DNA of 64,000 bases, taken from Bradyrhizobium sp. CB1015 (GTDB taxonomy: Bacteria > Pseudomonadota > Alphaproteobacteria > Rhizobiales > Xanthobacteraceae). Location: assembly GCF_025200925.1 (NCBI RefSeq), contig NZ_CP104174.1, positions 2,728,001 to 2,792,000 on the forward strand, read 5' to 3'. Each line of letters opens with the position of its first letter. The stretch's first letter is position 1. The notes beneath the pieces were generated by a model that saw only the letters and a list, made by a program, of their open reading frames with translations, searched no databases and was not told the origin of the DNA. The translations under genes and the position numbers were made by a program. Below, one piece after another: positions 1 through 7,831 of the stretch.

Positions 1-156
1 GAGCTCGACCGGGTTGGAGCAATAGGGGCATTGCAGCGGACAGCGATGGGTGATCTCGAGCAGCACCGCGAGCGGAATGCCGAACGTCTCCGCCGTCGAG
101 CGCTGCTTCTCCAGCACCGCGAGGCTGTCGCTGGCCGGGATGGTCACGTCGCTCAT
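1..156 (-). CDS. pqqE: PqqE, PQQ biosynthesis radical SAM enzyme (N-terminal 52 codons, cut by window edge)
   Basis: PqqE joins the Glu and Tyr side chains of the PqqA precursor, the first committed carbon-carbon bond of pyrroloquinoline quinone synthesis. Only the N-terminus is here. It carries the radical SAM cluster motif CxxxCxxC, read as CPLQCPYC, preceded by LLEITHR as is usual in PqqE. The ATG at 154-156 overlaps the TGA of pqqD by four bases (ATGA), so the two are translationally coupled. The identity rests on the motif plus the position directly after pqqD in a complete pqqA-B-C-D order. Confidence 0.95.
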   Translation of the reverse strand, partial: MSDVTIPASDSLAVLEKQRSTAETFGIPLAVLLEITHRCPLQCPYCSNPVEL

Positions 157-464
157 GACGTCTTCTCCCTGATCTCGGTGAGAAAGCCCTTGTCGGCGAG
201 GTCCTGCAGCATGACGACGACGTCGGCCAGGATCGCCTCGCGCGGCGCGGCGTACTTTGCGGCGAGCTGATCGGCGACGTCGCCGACGCTGCGCTCGCCG
301 TTGCAGAGCTGCAAGACCTCCACCGCGATCTCGTCCGGCGCCAGCACCCGTTCCGGCGCCAGGATCACCCACACCTTGCGCGTCTCGTCATATTTCAGCT
401 TGGCATGCCGCGGCAGCACGGGGCGGCTCGCCTCGCTGACGCTGATATGACGCGGCCCGGCCAT
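153..464 (-). CDS. pqqD: PqqD, PqqA-binding chaperone
   Basis: This 103-residue protein matches the small PqqD family, which binds the PqqA peptide and presents it to PqqE. Family features visible are the basic N-terminal strand ([13 protein letters not shown]), a segment reading [18 protein letters not shown], and the winged-helix-like C-terminal half ending in a DLADKGFL helix. The length is normal for a free-standing PqqD. It lies 25 bases after pqqC and overlaps pqqE by four bases. Nothing is missing. Confidence 0.96.
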   Translation of the reverse strand: MAGPRHISVSEASRPVLPRHAKLKYDETRKVWVILAPERVLAPDEIAVEVLQLCNGERSVGDVADQLAAKYAAPREAILADVVVMLQDLADKGFLTEIREKTS

Positions 465-489
465 CTATCTTCCTCTTCAGCTCGCCTTC

Positions 490-1269
490 TTAGTTTTCTT
501 TGGGCACGAATGCGCCCGGCGGAATGTGGCCCTCGACATAGGCATGCTGGAGCGCATCCAGCTGCACCCACAACACGTTGGTCTTGAAGATCAGCGCGTT
601 GCAGACCTGCGCGCGCTGCTCCGGCGTCGTGGCGTGCGTCTTGACATAATCAAGCGCGAAATTGGCATCTCGTGGTGCCTGGGTCAGGCGGCGCTTGAAG
701 TAGCTCATGATGTCAGGATTGACGAAATCGTAATGCTGCAGCATGCCGGCGATGCGCTCTTCGTGGATGCTCGGCGCGAACAGCTCGGTGAGCGAGGAGG
801 CGATCGCCTCCAGCGGGCTCTTCTCACGGCAATAATGCACATAGGCTTCGACGGCAAAGCGCGTCGCCGGCAAGATGCCTTCGGTGGATTCGACGTATGC
901 GGTGTCGAGCCCGAGCCCTTCGGTCAGCTTGATCCAGCGCTCGATGCCGCCTTCGCTGCCGACATCGCCGTCATGATCCTCGATGCGATGGCGCCATTCC
1001 AGACGCGTGGCACGGTCGCGGAAGCGCGAGATCACCACCGCGTCCTTGATCGGGATCGTGCTCTGGTAATAGTAGCGGTTGAGCGCCCAGGCCTGCACCT
1101 GGCCCTTGTTCAGCTTGCCGCCATGCAGCAGCTTATGGAACGGATGCAGGCTGTGATAGCGCGTGGCGCCGATATGGCGCAGCGTCGCCTCCAGCTCCTC
1201 GGCCGAGTTGAGCCTCAAGTCCTTGCCGATCGAGAGCGCGGTCATTCCAGTCAGTGATGCGGCGTTCAC
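490..1269 (-). CDS. pqqC: PqqC, pyrroloquinoline-quinone synthase
   Basis: PqqC is the cofactor-free oxidase that performs the last ring closure and oxidation giving PQQ. The 259-residue all-helical protein has the expected PYHSLHPFHKLLHGG-type N-terminal region (here RYHSLHPFHKLLHGG), the RYYYQ segment and the RIEDHDG segment of the family. The start taken is GTG at 1267-1269, which overlaps the pqqB stop as GTGA; an in-frame ATG eight codons later (MTALSIGKD) is an alternative. The coupling with pqqB favours the GTG. Confidence 0.95.
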   Translation of the reverse strand: MNAASLTGMTALSIGKDLRLNSAEELEATLRHIGATRYHSLHPFHKLLHGGKLNKGQVQAWALNRYYYQSTIPIKDAVVISRFRDRATRLEWRHRIEDHDGDVGSEGGIERWIKLTEGLGLDTAYVESTEGILPATRFAVEAYVHYCREKSPLEAIASSLTELFAPSIHEERIAGMLQHYDFVNPDIMSYFKRRLTQAPRDANFALDYVKTHATTPEQRAQVCNALIFKTNVLWVQLDALQHAYVEGHIPPGAFVPKEN

Positions 1270-2195
1270 AGCACGATCTCCGTTCCATCCGCGGGTATCT
1301 GCCAGCCCGCCTCCTCAGTGATCTTGCGCTCGGGCGAGCCGGGCAGCAGCGCCGGATTCGAATTATTGATATGCAGAAACAGCTTCCTGTCGATATTGAG
1401 GTCTGCCAGCCGCGCGATGGCGCCGTCCTCGCCCGACATCGCGACATGGCCCATGCTCTTGCCGGTCTTGTGGCCGAGCCCGGCCCTGATCATCTCGTCG
1501 TCGCGCCAGACCGTGCCGTCGAAGAACACCAGTGAAGCGCCGTCGATCTCGGCCTTGAGCGCATCGGTCACCTCGGCGCAGGCCGCGACGAAATAGAAGA
1601 ACTTGCCGGTGGCCTTGTCGGTGACCTTCAGGCCCAGCGTGTCGCCATCGCCGCTCTCGCCGCCCGGATGCACCTTGCCCTCGAGATACCAGGCCGACTT
1701 GCCCGGCACGGCAAAGGGCAGCACCTCGAGCCCCGAGCGCGTGCCGTCCGGTAGCCGCGGCTCGAACGGCTCGCGGATCACGATCGGCTGGCGCCGCACG
1801 TTCTTTTCGTTCAGCACGTTGAAGATGCTGTTGGTGCGAAGGATCGCCAGCACCTTCTCGTGCGCATAGATCGTAAACGGCGAGCCCTCGCGCATCGACA
1901 GCAGCCCCGCGACGGCATCGACTTCGCTGTTGGTCAAAATCACGCCCGCAATCGGGGTATGGCGCAGCGCGCCCGCCTTGGGATGCAGCTGCGGCGTGGC
2001 ATTCAATTGCTGGCGAAGATCGGGCGAGGCGTTGATCAGGAACCAGTGCTCGCCATCGCCGCTGAAGGCGACCGAGGCCTGGGTTCGAAAGAGCTCATGT
2101 CCATTCGCACGAGCCGCGCGGCAGCCTTCGCAGCCGCAATTCCACTGCGGAACTCCGCCGCCGGCCCCGGCGCCCAGGACGACGACGCGAAGCAT
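1266..2195 (-). CDS. pqqB: PqqB, metallo-hydrolase fold PQQ biosynthesis protein
   Basis: PqqB has the metallo-beta-lactamase fold and is thought to hydroxylate the cross-linked Glu-Tyr intermediate. The 309 residues begin with the typical VVLGAGAGGGVPQWNC stretch, followed by a Cys pair (NCGCEGC) known in the family as a structural zinc site, and contain the ILTNSEVDAVAGLL and HINNSNPAL segments. Length is normal. The stop overlaps the GTG start of pqqC. It is separated from pqqA by about 130 bases, a gap often seen in pqq operons where the peptide is made in excess of the enzymes. Confidence 0.96.
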   Translation of the reverse strand: MLRVVVLGAGAGGGVPQWNCGCEGCRAARANGHELFRTQASVAFSGDGEHWFLINASPDLRQQLNATPQLHPKAGALRHTPIAGVILTNSEVDAVAGLLSMREGSPFTIYAHEKVLAILRTNSIFNVLNEKNVRRQPIVIREPFEPRLPDGTRSGLEVLPFAVPGKSAWYLEGKVHPGGESGDGDTLGLKVTDKATGKFFYFVAACAEVTDALKAEIDGASLVFFDGTVWRDDEMIRAGLGHKTGKSMGHVAMSGEDGAIARLADLNIDRKLFLHINNSNPALLPGSPERKITEEAGWQIPADGTEIVL

Positions 2196-2323
2196 GATCC
2201 GTCTCCTGGAGGCGAATTCGCGAGGTGGATCTCAGGCCGAGACCGTTTCGGACGAGGTTTCTGTCTGCCGGAAACGTATCGTGACCAAGAACCACCTGCG
2301 CAGAACGCGATCTCGCCAGCCGC

Positions 2324-2404
2324 TTACTTGCGGGTGGCGCTCACATACATGTTGATTTCCATGCCGCAGGGCACTTCGACGATCTTTGGGGCTTTCCAGG
2401 CCAT
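2324..2404 (-). CDS. pqqA: PqqA, ribosomally made PQQ precursor peptide (26 residues)
   Basis: This short gene encodes the peptide whose Glu and Tyr become PQQ. Reading the minus strand gives 26 residues starting MAWKAPKIVEV and containing the invariant precursor core G-M-E-I-N-M-Y, so Glu16 and Tyr20 have the E-x3-Y spacing that PqqE cross-links. An in-frame ATG four codons upstream (2414-2416) would give 30 residues, but the sequence GGAGAG at about 2408-2413 is well placed as ribosome binding site for the ATG at 2402-2404, so the shorter form is chosen. It is the first gene of pqqABCDE. Confidence 0.93.
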   Translation of the reverse strand: MAWKAPKIVEVPCGMEINMYVSATRK

Positions 2405-2437
2405 TTGGCTCTCCATTTTTCGAAAATTCGGACGCAT

Positions 2438-2465
2438 CCGCCCGCAGATAAGTTAGTGCGGGCGG
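2438..2465 (-). promoter_or_regulatory. Stem-loop in the pqqA leader
   Basis: A perfect 9-bp inverted repeat (CCGCCCGCA / TGCGGGCGG) with a 10-base loop lies 34 bases upstream of the pqqA start. It is on the transcript only if the promoter is further out, which I cannot place. It could be an operator, a stabilising 5' hairpin for the abundant pqqA message, or an attenuator. The seen fact is the palindrome; the role is inference. Confidence 0.4.
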
Positions 2466-2667
2466 AAAACTTCGCCAGTGAAATTTTCCCGACCTAGGTA
2501 GTAGGCTCCAAGGAATTGTTGCACTGCAAAGATGGCGTATTGCGGCCGCAAAGATGAGCGGATCAGATACGCAAAATTGCCGATAGGTCGTGGTCACTGT
2601 CGGGATAAACCAGTTGTGAGTATGGACCGGCTTCTCATCGGCGACAGACGCCCCCATTGGATCAGGC

Positions 2668-2925
2668 ATGCCCAGATATTTCTTCAACACCCGCATCGGC
2701 GACGAACTGATCGTGGATCCTGACGGCGAGGACCTGCGCAACCCCGACCGCGCCTGGGAGGTCGCGCGCCAGATGATCCTTGAGGTCGTGAGGTCGGAAG
2801 GAACCCAGCCGGCGCTGCTGGAGGCGGTCATCGAGGTCACCGACGCCGACGGCGAGATCGTGCTGGAGTTTCCCTTCACCGAGGCGCTGCTCGACATGCC
2901 GGACCAGTCCGCGACGCGGCATTAG
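2668..2925 (+). CDS. DUF6894-like small protein
   Basis: The 85 residues begin MPRYFFNTRIGDELIVDPDG, the hallmark opening of the DUF6894 family of small proteins that are abundant and multicopy in Bradyrhizobium and relatives. No function is established. It stands alone, divergent from pqqA with about 260 bases between the two starts, and is followed directly by the IS481 element. There is no signal peptide and no membrane segment; the protein is acidic. Confidence 0.75.
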   Translation: MPRYFFNTRIGDELIVDPDGEDLRNPDRAWEVARQMILEVVRSEGTQPALLEAVIEVTDADGEIVLEFPFTEALLDMPDQSATRH

Positions 2926-2949
2926 AGGGCTTCCCCAGCTCTTTCCGCG

Positions 2950-3954
2950 TCATTGCTGTCGATGTTCACTAATTCGCTGATTGGATCGCGGTGGTCTTGG
3001 TAGCGGCGAAGGCCTTGGGGTTTGTCCTGCCAAGGCCTGATGGGGTCTGTGGTTGTTGTAGTAAACGAGGTACTCGAACAGTTCATTGGCGAAGTGGTCG
3101 AGGTTGTCGAAGGTCGCGCCGTCGATGACGTCGTCATCGAGGGTGCGCCAGAAGCGTTCGACCTTACCGTTGGTCTGCGGCCGATAGGGCCGGGTGTAGC
3201 GGTGTTTGATGCCGAGCTCGAGCAGCATGGCCTCGAACGGATGCTCGCCCGGCTTGGTGCGGGCGGCGAACTCGGCGCCGTTGTCGGACAGGATTTCCTG
3301 GAAGACGAGCCCATAGGTGACGTTGAGGGTGTTGATCATCTTCAGGGTCTTGAACATGACCGGCAGCGCCTTCTTGGATGTCAGGACCTCTGCCCAGGCC
3401 AGACGCGTGCAGCTGTCGATCAAGCTGATGATGTAGGCCGTGACCGGGGGTGGCGCGAGGAACATATCGCGCGGCAATTGATGCAGATCGACGTGGCCCA
3501 GCTCTCCGAGCTTGTCCTTGATAATACGGCGTTTCTCCTCACGCATCGCCGGCGTGCGGCGGTTCAGGCGGTAGCGTTTCAGCACCCGGTAGATCGTGAT
3601 CGGCGAAGGTACCGTGTCGCGCGTTTCGCGCAAGACGGCATGAATCTCATAACGGTTCATCCCCCGCTTGCGATGGGCGACAATCTCCGTCTCGATCCCT
3701 TCCGGCTCGCGTCGCTCCCGCCACTTCGGGCCGCGCCGCCGCGGCAGCAGATCCGCTTCCTCGCCGCTCTGCAGATAGCGATTGTAATACTTGCGGAACG
3801 TCTGCGAGCAGGTCCCGTGGTGCCGGTAGAAGTCGCCGACCCGCTTGAACAGCGGCGATCGGCCAGCCTTCACCGCCTCATACTCCGAAATCAGAAAACG
3901 CCACTTCTGCAGATAGTTGCGTTCAACCGTTCGGTCATAGCTGTTGTCTCGCAT
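2950..3954 (-). CDS. IS481-family transposase (DDE/rve integrase core)
   Basis: The 334-residue protein has an N-terminal helix-turn-helix region, then the integrase core: GELGHVDLHQLP with the first Asp, LSDNGAEF with the second, and TNGKVERFWRTL with the Glu, followed by the family's YYNNHRPHQAL tail. The start chosen is ATG at 3952-3954 (MRDNSYDRT), inside the element; the frame stays open to 4125 through flanking DNA but that part translates a palindromic repeat. The stop TGA at 2950-2952 lies outside the left IS end at 2957, so the last two or three codons and the stop come from the target repeat. Confidence 0.9.
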   Translation of the reverse strand: MRDNSYDRTVERNYLQKWRFLISEYEAVKAGRSPLFKRVGDFYRHHGTCSQTFRKYYNRYLQSGEEADLLPRRRGPKWRERREPEGIETEIVAHRKRGMNRYEIHAVLRETRDTVPSPITIYRVLKRYRLNRRTPAMREEKRRIIKDKLGELGHVDLHQLPRDMFLAPPPVTAYIISLIDSCTRLAWAEVLTSKKALPVMFKTLKMINTLNVTYGLVFQEILSDNGAEFAARTKPGEHPFEAMLLELGIKHRYTRPYRPQTNGKVERFWRTLDDDVIDGATFDNLDHFANELFEYLVYYNNHRPHQALAGQTPRPSPLPRPPRSNQRISEHRQQ

Positions 3955-4007
3955 CGGATCGTTCCTCCGCTGGAGCGATCCAATCAGCGAATTAGTGAAC
4001 ATGCACA
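2957..4007. mobile_element. IS481-family insertion sequence, 1051 bp, with 33-bp inverted repeats and ATTGC target duplication
   Basis: The ends read TGT...ACA. The terminal inverted repeats are 2957-2989 and 3975-4007, 33 bp each with only two differences (CG versus GC at positions 4-5). The 5-bp direct repeat ATTGC flanks them at 2952-2956 and 4008-4012. Removing the element and one ATTGC restores CGTCATTGCGAGGAGCG, the outer arm of a palindromic repeat also found intact at 7725 and 9380 in this window. One transposase gene fills the element, with no sign of decay. Confidence 0.9.
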
Positions 4008-4090
4008 ATTGCGAGGAGCGCTTGCGACGAAGCAATCCAGACCGCCTCCGGGGCTGCAGTCTGGATTGCTTCGCTTCGCTCGCAATGACG
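4008..4090. repeat. Palindromic repeat, class 1 (split by the IS481 element)
   Basis: This is the larger part of a REP-like palindrome whose outer arms read CGTCATTGCGAG and CTCGCAATGACG, with an inner AGCAATCCAG / CTGGATTGCT pair. The first nine bases of the left arm are on the other side of the IS at 2948-2956. Intact relatives are at 7725-7811 and 9380-9465. It lies between pqq/DUF6894 and the amidase. Confidence 0.85.
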
Positions 4091-4165
4091 GAGGTACCCC
4101 CGCGAAATCCGCATGGCTTTGCCACGTTCCCGGCGCTAAAAGACGCCGGTCATTCGGAGCAAGCC

Positions 4166-5566
4166 ATGCAAGATCTCTGGCGCCTGTCGGCCGCCGACCT
4201 CGCCACCCTCGTCAAGTCCAAACAGGTATCCGCCAGGGAGGCCGCCAAGGCCGGTCTCGCGCGGCTCGATGCCGTCAATCCCCAGCTCAACGCGGTGATC
4301 GACCACCGGCCGGAGGACGTGCTCAAGCAGGCCGATGCCGTCGATGCCGCAATTAGCCGGGGCGAGGACCCCGGCGTCCTCGCCGGCGTGCCCGTCACCA
4401 TCAAGGCCAATGTCGACCAGGAAGGCTTTGCCACCACCAACGGCCTGAAGCTGCAGCGCGACCTGATCGCGCGCGAGGACAACCCGGTCGTCGCCAATTT
4501 CCGCAAAGCTGGGGCCATCCTGCTCGGCCGCACCAATTGCCCGGCCTTCTCCTACCGCTGGTTCACCACCAATCTGGTCCACGGCGACACCAAGAACCCC
4601 CGCGATGCCTCGCTGACCCCGGGCGGCTCTTCCGGCGGCGCCGGCTCGGCGGTCGCGGCCGGCATCGGCCACATCGCCCACGGCACCGACATCGCCGGCT
4701 CGATCCGTTATCCCGCCTATGCCTGCGGCGTGCACGGTCTGCGCCCGACGCTCGGCCGCATTCCTGCCTTCAACCCGGCGCTGCCGGAGCGGCCGATCGG
4801 GCCGCAGATCATGGCGGTCTCGGGCCCGCTGGCGCGCACGGTCAACGACTTGCGCGTCTCGCTCGAGGCGATGTCGGCCCGCGACATCCGCGATCCCTGG
4901 TTCGTGCCGGTGCCGCTGCAAGGCCCGACTCGGGACAAGCGCGCCGCGCTCTGCCTCAATCCGGGCGGCCTTGCCACCGCGCCGGAGGTGAAGGCCGCGG
5001 TGAGCGATGCCGGCAAGCGGCTGGAGCGCGCCGGCTGGACCGTCGATGTGATCGAGGACACGCCGCCGATGCGCGAGGCGGTCGAGTGGCAGATCAAGCT
5101 CTGGCTCGGCGACGGCTATGAGGCGCAGCTGGAGATGGCCGAGCGCGAGGGCGATCCCGGTGCGCTGGCGTGCCTGCGCGGCAACCGCGCCAAAGTCACG
5201 CCGATGGACCAGGCCGATTACGCCAAGGCGCTGACCCGGCGCGCCACGCTGACCCGCGACTGGATGTTGTTCTTCGAAAAATACGCCGTGCTGCTGACGC
5301 CGGTCTCCGGCGAATTGCCGTTTCCCGATCATCTCGACCGCAAGGACGACGAGTCCTTCAAGCGGGTCTGGGAAGCGCAGCTGCCGCAGATCGCGATTCC
5401 CTTCATGGGACTGCCGGGCCTCGTGGTCTCCACCGGTCTCGTCGGCAAGGCGCCGGTCGGCGTGCACATCGTGTCCGGCCGCTATCGCGAGGATCTGTGC
5501 CTGCTCGCGGGCGAAGCGATCGAGGCCGGCGGCGTGCCGCCGTCGCCGATCGATCCTGTGGGCTAG
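4166..5566 (+). CDS. Amidase signature family hydrolase
   Basis: A 466-residue amidase with the Ser-cisSer-Lys machinery of the amidase signature family. The Lys is in VPVTIKANVDQ, the Gly-Ser-rich loop reads GGSSGGAGSA, and the nucleophile Ser follows in TDIAGSIRYPA. Members hydrolyse a range of amides (indoleacetamide, acylamides, Glu-tRNA-Gln in GatA); the substrate cannot be told here and no gatC/gatB is near. The start is the ATG at 4166 (MQDLWRLSAADL), preceded by GGAGC; a longer open frame upstream runs back into the IS and the repeat and is rejected. It is followed after two bases by the glutathione peroxidase gene, so they are probably cotranscribed. Confidence 0.9.
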   Translation: MQDLWRLSAADLATLVKSKQVSAREAAKAGLARLDAVNPQLNAVIDHRPEDVLKQADAVDAAISRGEDPGVLAGVPVTIKANVDQEGFATTNGLKLQRDLIAREDNPVVANFRKAGAILLGRTNCPAFSYRWFTTNLVHGDTKNPRDASLTPGGSSGGAGSAVAAGIGHIAHGTDIAGSIRYPAYACGVHGLRPTLGRIPAFNPALPERPIGPQIMAVSGPLARTVNDLRVSLEAMSARDIRDPWFVPVPLQGPTRDKRAALCLNPGGLATAPEVKAAVSDAGKRLERAGWTVDVIEDTPPMREAVEWQIKLWLGDGYEAQLEMAEREGDPGALACLRGNRAKVTPMDQADYAKALTRRATLTRDWMLFFEKYAVLLTPVSGELPFPDHLDRKDDESFKRVWEAQLPQIAIPFMGLPGLVVSTGLVGKAPVGVHIVSGRYREDLCLLAGEAIEAGGVPPSPIDPVG

Positions 5567-5568
5567 CA

Positions 5569-6045
5569 ATGACTGATATCTACGACTTCAAGGCCAACTC
5601 GCTCGCCGGCGAGGAGGTGCCGATGCGGCGTTTCGAGGGGCAGGTGCTCTTGATCGTCAACACCGCGAGCAAATGCGGCTTCACGCCGCAATATCGCGGC
5701 CTCGAGGATCTCTATCGCGATCTCTCCCCGCGCGGTTTCTCGGTGCTCGGCTTTCCCTGCAACCAGTTCGGCGCGCAGGAACCGGGGCAGGCGAGCGAGA
5801 TCCAGGAATTCTGCTCCTCGAACTACGACGTCACCTTTCCCCTGTTCGAGAAGATCGACGTCAACGGGCCGAAGGCGCATCCCTTGTACGAGTACCTGAA
5901 ACGTCAGCAATCCGGGCTTCTCGGCGCCGCCATCAAATGGAATTTCACCAAATTCCTGGTGAACCGTGAGGGCCGCGTGGTCGCGCGCTACGCGCCGACC
6001 GCCCGGCCCGAAAGTTTGCGCAATCAAATCGAAACATTGTTGTGA
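5569..6045 (+). CDS. Glutathione peroxidase-type thiol peroxidase
   Basis: The 158-residue protein has the three GPx signatures: NTASKCGFTPQ with the peroxidatic Cys in place of selenocysteine, LGFPCNQFG, and KWNFTKFLV with the active-site Trp-Asn. It reduces hydrogen or organic peroxides in the cytoplasm. Bacterial Cys-type members often use thioredoxin rather than glutathione, with the FPCNQFG region supplying partners. No signal peptide is present. The ATG lies two bases after the amidase stop and the next gene begins about ten bases later, so this is the middle of a three-gene run. Confidence 0.94.
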   Translation: MTDIYDFKANSLAGEEVPMRRFEGQVLLIVNTASKCGFTPQYRGLEDLYRDLSPRGFSVLGFPCNQFGAQEPGQASEIQEFCSSNYDVTFPLFEKIDVNGPKAHPLYEYLKRQQSGLLGAAIKWNFTKFLVNREGRVVARYAPTARPESLRNQIETLL

Positions 6046-6056
6046 GCGAGACAATC

Positions 6057-6299
6057 ATGAGCGACGAATTTCCGGACCGCCTGTCGGTCGACCCGAACAG
6101 CCCCTATTACAACGCGGACATTCTGGCGCGCGACGTCGGCATCCGCTTCAAGGGCATCGAGAAGACCAATGTCGAGGAGTACTGCATCAGCGAAGGCTGG
6201 GTCCGCGTCACCGCCGGCAACGCCAAGGACCGCTACGGCAACCCGCTGACCATCAAGGTGCACGGTCCGGTGGAGCCGTATTTCAGGGATAAGAAATGA
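6057..6299 (+). CDS. DUF3297 family small protein
   Basis: The 80 residues (MSDEFPDRLSVDPNSPYY...) match the DUF3297 family of small cytoplasmic proteins, common in alphaproteobacteria and of unknown function. A GTG at 6042 overlapping the stop of the peroxidase gene is an alternative start giving five more residues. Position directly behind a peroxidase suggests shared expression, but no biochemical role follows from that. Confidence 0.8.
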   Translation: MSDEFPDRLSVDPNSPYYNADILARDVGIRFKGIEKTNVEEYCISEGWVRVTAGNAKDRYGNPLTIKVHGPVEPYFRDKK

Positions 6300-6355
6300 C
6301 GGCGAAGCCGTCATTGCAGTGACGATCGGAGGCACAGCGCGTCCAAATGCATCTC

Positions 6356-6486
6356 CGTCACCCTGAGGTGCTCGCCTCTTCGGCGAGCCTCGAAGGGCGA
6401 CGGCCCCCGGCGGCACCTCGGCCGTTCATCCTTCGAGGCTCCCGATGGGGCGCTGAGCGCCCCATCACTCGCACCTCAGGATGACG
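6356..6486. repeat. Palindromic repeat, class 2
   Basis: Outer arms read CGTCACCCTGAGGTG and CACCTCAGGATGACG, with inner hairpins (CCTCTTCGGCGAGCCTCGAAGG and GATGGGGCGCTGAGCGCCCCATC). The class recurs at 16319-16451 and inside the composite at 51588. It lies between the DUF3297 gene and tarD and may act as a transcriptional block. Confidence 0.8.
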
Positions 6487-6533
6487 GGGAGACAGTCTGA
6501 CGAACTTCCTCTCGACCATTAAAGGCCAAACCC

Positions 6534-7703
6534 ATGTCCGTCCGCATCATCGGCGTCCGCGAGATCACCAAGCCGATCTCCTCGCCGATCCGCAACGCCT
6601 ATATCGACTTCACCAGGATGACGACCAGCCTCGTCGCCGTCGTCACCGACGTGGTTCGCGGCGGCAAGCGCGTCGTCGGCTACGGCTTCAACTCCAACGG
6701 CCGCTACGGACAGGGCGGCCTGATCCGCGAGCGCTTTGCCGCGCGCATCCTGGAGGCCGATCCGAAGTCGCTGCTCGATAGCCCCGGGGACAATCTCGAC
6801 CCCGACAAGATCTGGGCCGCGATGATGACCAACGAGAAGCCCGGCGGCCACGGCGAGCGCTCGGTCGCGGTCGGCACCATCGACATGGCGGTGTGGGACG
6901 CGGTCGCGAAGATCGCGGGCAAGCCGCTGTTCCGCCTGCTCGCCGAGCGCCACGGCGCCACCGCCAATCCGCGCGTCTTCGTCTACGCCGCCGGCGGCTA
7001 TTACTATCCCGGCAAGGATCTCTCGATGCTGCGCGGCGAGATGCGCGGTTATCTCGACCGCGGCTACAACGTCGTGAAGATGAAGATCGGCGGCGCGCCG
7101 ATTGACGAGGATCGCACCCGCATCGAGGCGGTGCTGAAGGAGATCGGCAAGGACGCGCAGCTCGCCGTCGACGCCAACGGCCGCTTCAACCTGGAGACCG
7201 CCATCGCCTACGCCAAGATGCTGCGCGACTATCCCTTGTTCTGGTACGAGGAAGCCGGCGATCCCCTCGACTACGCGCTGCAGGCCGCGCTCGCCGAATT
7301 CTATCCGGGCCCGATGGCGACCGGCGAGAACCTGTTCAGCCACCAGGACGCCCGCAACCTGATCCGCTACGGCGGCATGCGCCCCGACCGCGACTGGCTG
7401 CAATTCGACTGCGCGCTGTCCTATGGCCTGTGCGAATACCAGCGCACGCTGGAGGTGCTGAAGACTCACGGCTGGTCCCCCAGCCGCTGCATCCCGCACG
7501 GCGGCCACCAGATGTCGCTCAACATCGCAGCGGGCTTAGGTCTCGGCGGCAACGAAAGCTACCCCGACCTGTTCCAGCCCTATGGCGGCTTCCCCGACGG
7601 CGTGCGCGTGGAAAGCGGCCACATCACCATGCCGGAGCTTCCCGGCATCGGCTTCGAAGGCAAGTCGGATCTCTACAAGGAGATGAAGGCGCTGGCGGAG
7701 TAG
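6534..7703 (+). CDS. tarD: D-tartrate dehydratase (enolase superfamily)
   Basis: TarD dehydrates D-tartrate to oxaloacetate, using Mg2+. The protein is 389 residues and counting along it puts Lys182-x-Lys184 in VVKMKIGG, Asp213 in VDANGRF, Glu239 in WYEEAGD, Glu265 in ATGENLF and His322 in IPHGGH. These are the positions I recall for the characterised Bradyrhizobium japonicum enzyme, so both identity and genus are supported. The ATG at 6534 is preceded by a weak AAAGG-like site. No transporter for tartrate is adjacent. It is flanked by palindromic repeats on both sides and is probably its own transcription unit. Confidence 0.92.
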   Translation: MSVRIIGVREITKPISSPIRNAYIDFTRMTTSLVAVVTDVVRGGKRVVGYGFNSNGRYGQGGLIRERFAARILEADPKSLLDSPGDNLDPDKIWAAMMTNEKPGGHGERSVAVGTIDMAVWDAVAKIAGKPLFRLLAERHGATANPRVFVYAAGGYYYPGKDLSMLRGEMRGYLDRGYNVVKMKIGGAPIDEDRTRIEAVLKEIGKDAQLAVDANGRFNLETAIAYAKMLRDYPLFWYEEAGDPLDYALQAALAEFYPGPMATGENLFSHQDARNLIRYGGMRPDRDWLQFDCALSYGLCEYQRTLEVLKTHGWSPSRCIPHGGHQMSLNIAAGLGLGGNESYPDLFQPYGGFPDGVRVESGHITMPELPGIGFEGKSDLYKEMKALAE

Positions 7704-7724
7704 CCCGACTGTCGCCACACACTC

Positions 7725-7811
7725 CGTCATTGCGAGCGCAGCGAAGCAATCCAGCGTCTTTCCGCGGCGGCAGTCTGGATTGCTTTGTCGCAAGTGCTCC
7801 TCGCAATGACG
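7725..7811. repeat. Palindromic repeat, class 1
   Basis: An intact copy with arms CGTCATTGCGAGCGCAG and CTCGCAATGACG and the inner AGCAATCCAG / CTGGATTGCT pair. It lies between the convergent ends of tarD and the malonyl-CoA decarboxylase gene, a place where a bidirectional terminator would sit. Confidence 0.85.
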
Positions 7812-7831
7812 GTCGGGAGCGAGCGTTTGCC

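Noticed and set aside
2962..4002. A shorter 28-bp perfect inverted repeat as the IS481 boundary
   Set aside because: It leaves no target duplication; allowing two mismatches extends to TGT...ACA ends with ATTGC on both sides and restores the target repeat.
3944..4165. Upstream extension of the amidase frame into the IS and repeat
   Set aside because: It translates the palindromic repeat and IS end; the ATG at 4166 has a ribosome site and begins the family's normal N-terminus.
3022..4356. A 444-codon plus-strand frame through the IS481 element
   Set aside because: Antisense of the transposase, no family features.
5170..5568. A fused reading that joins amidase-overlapping sequence to glutathione peroxidase
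   Set aside because: The peroxidase has its own ATG at 5569 and family-length protein; the extension is antiframe to the amidase.
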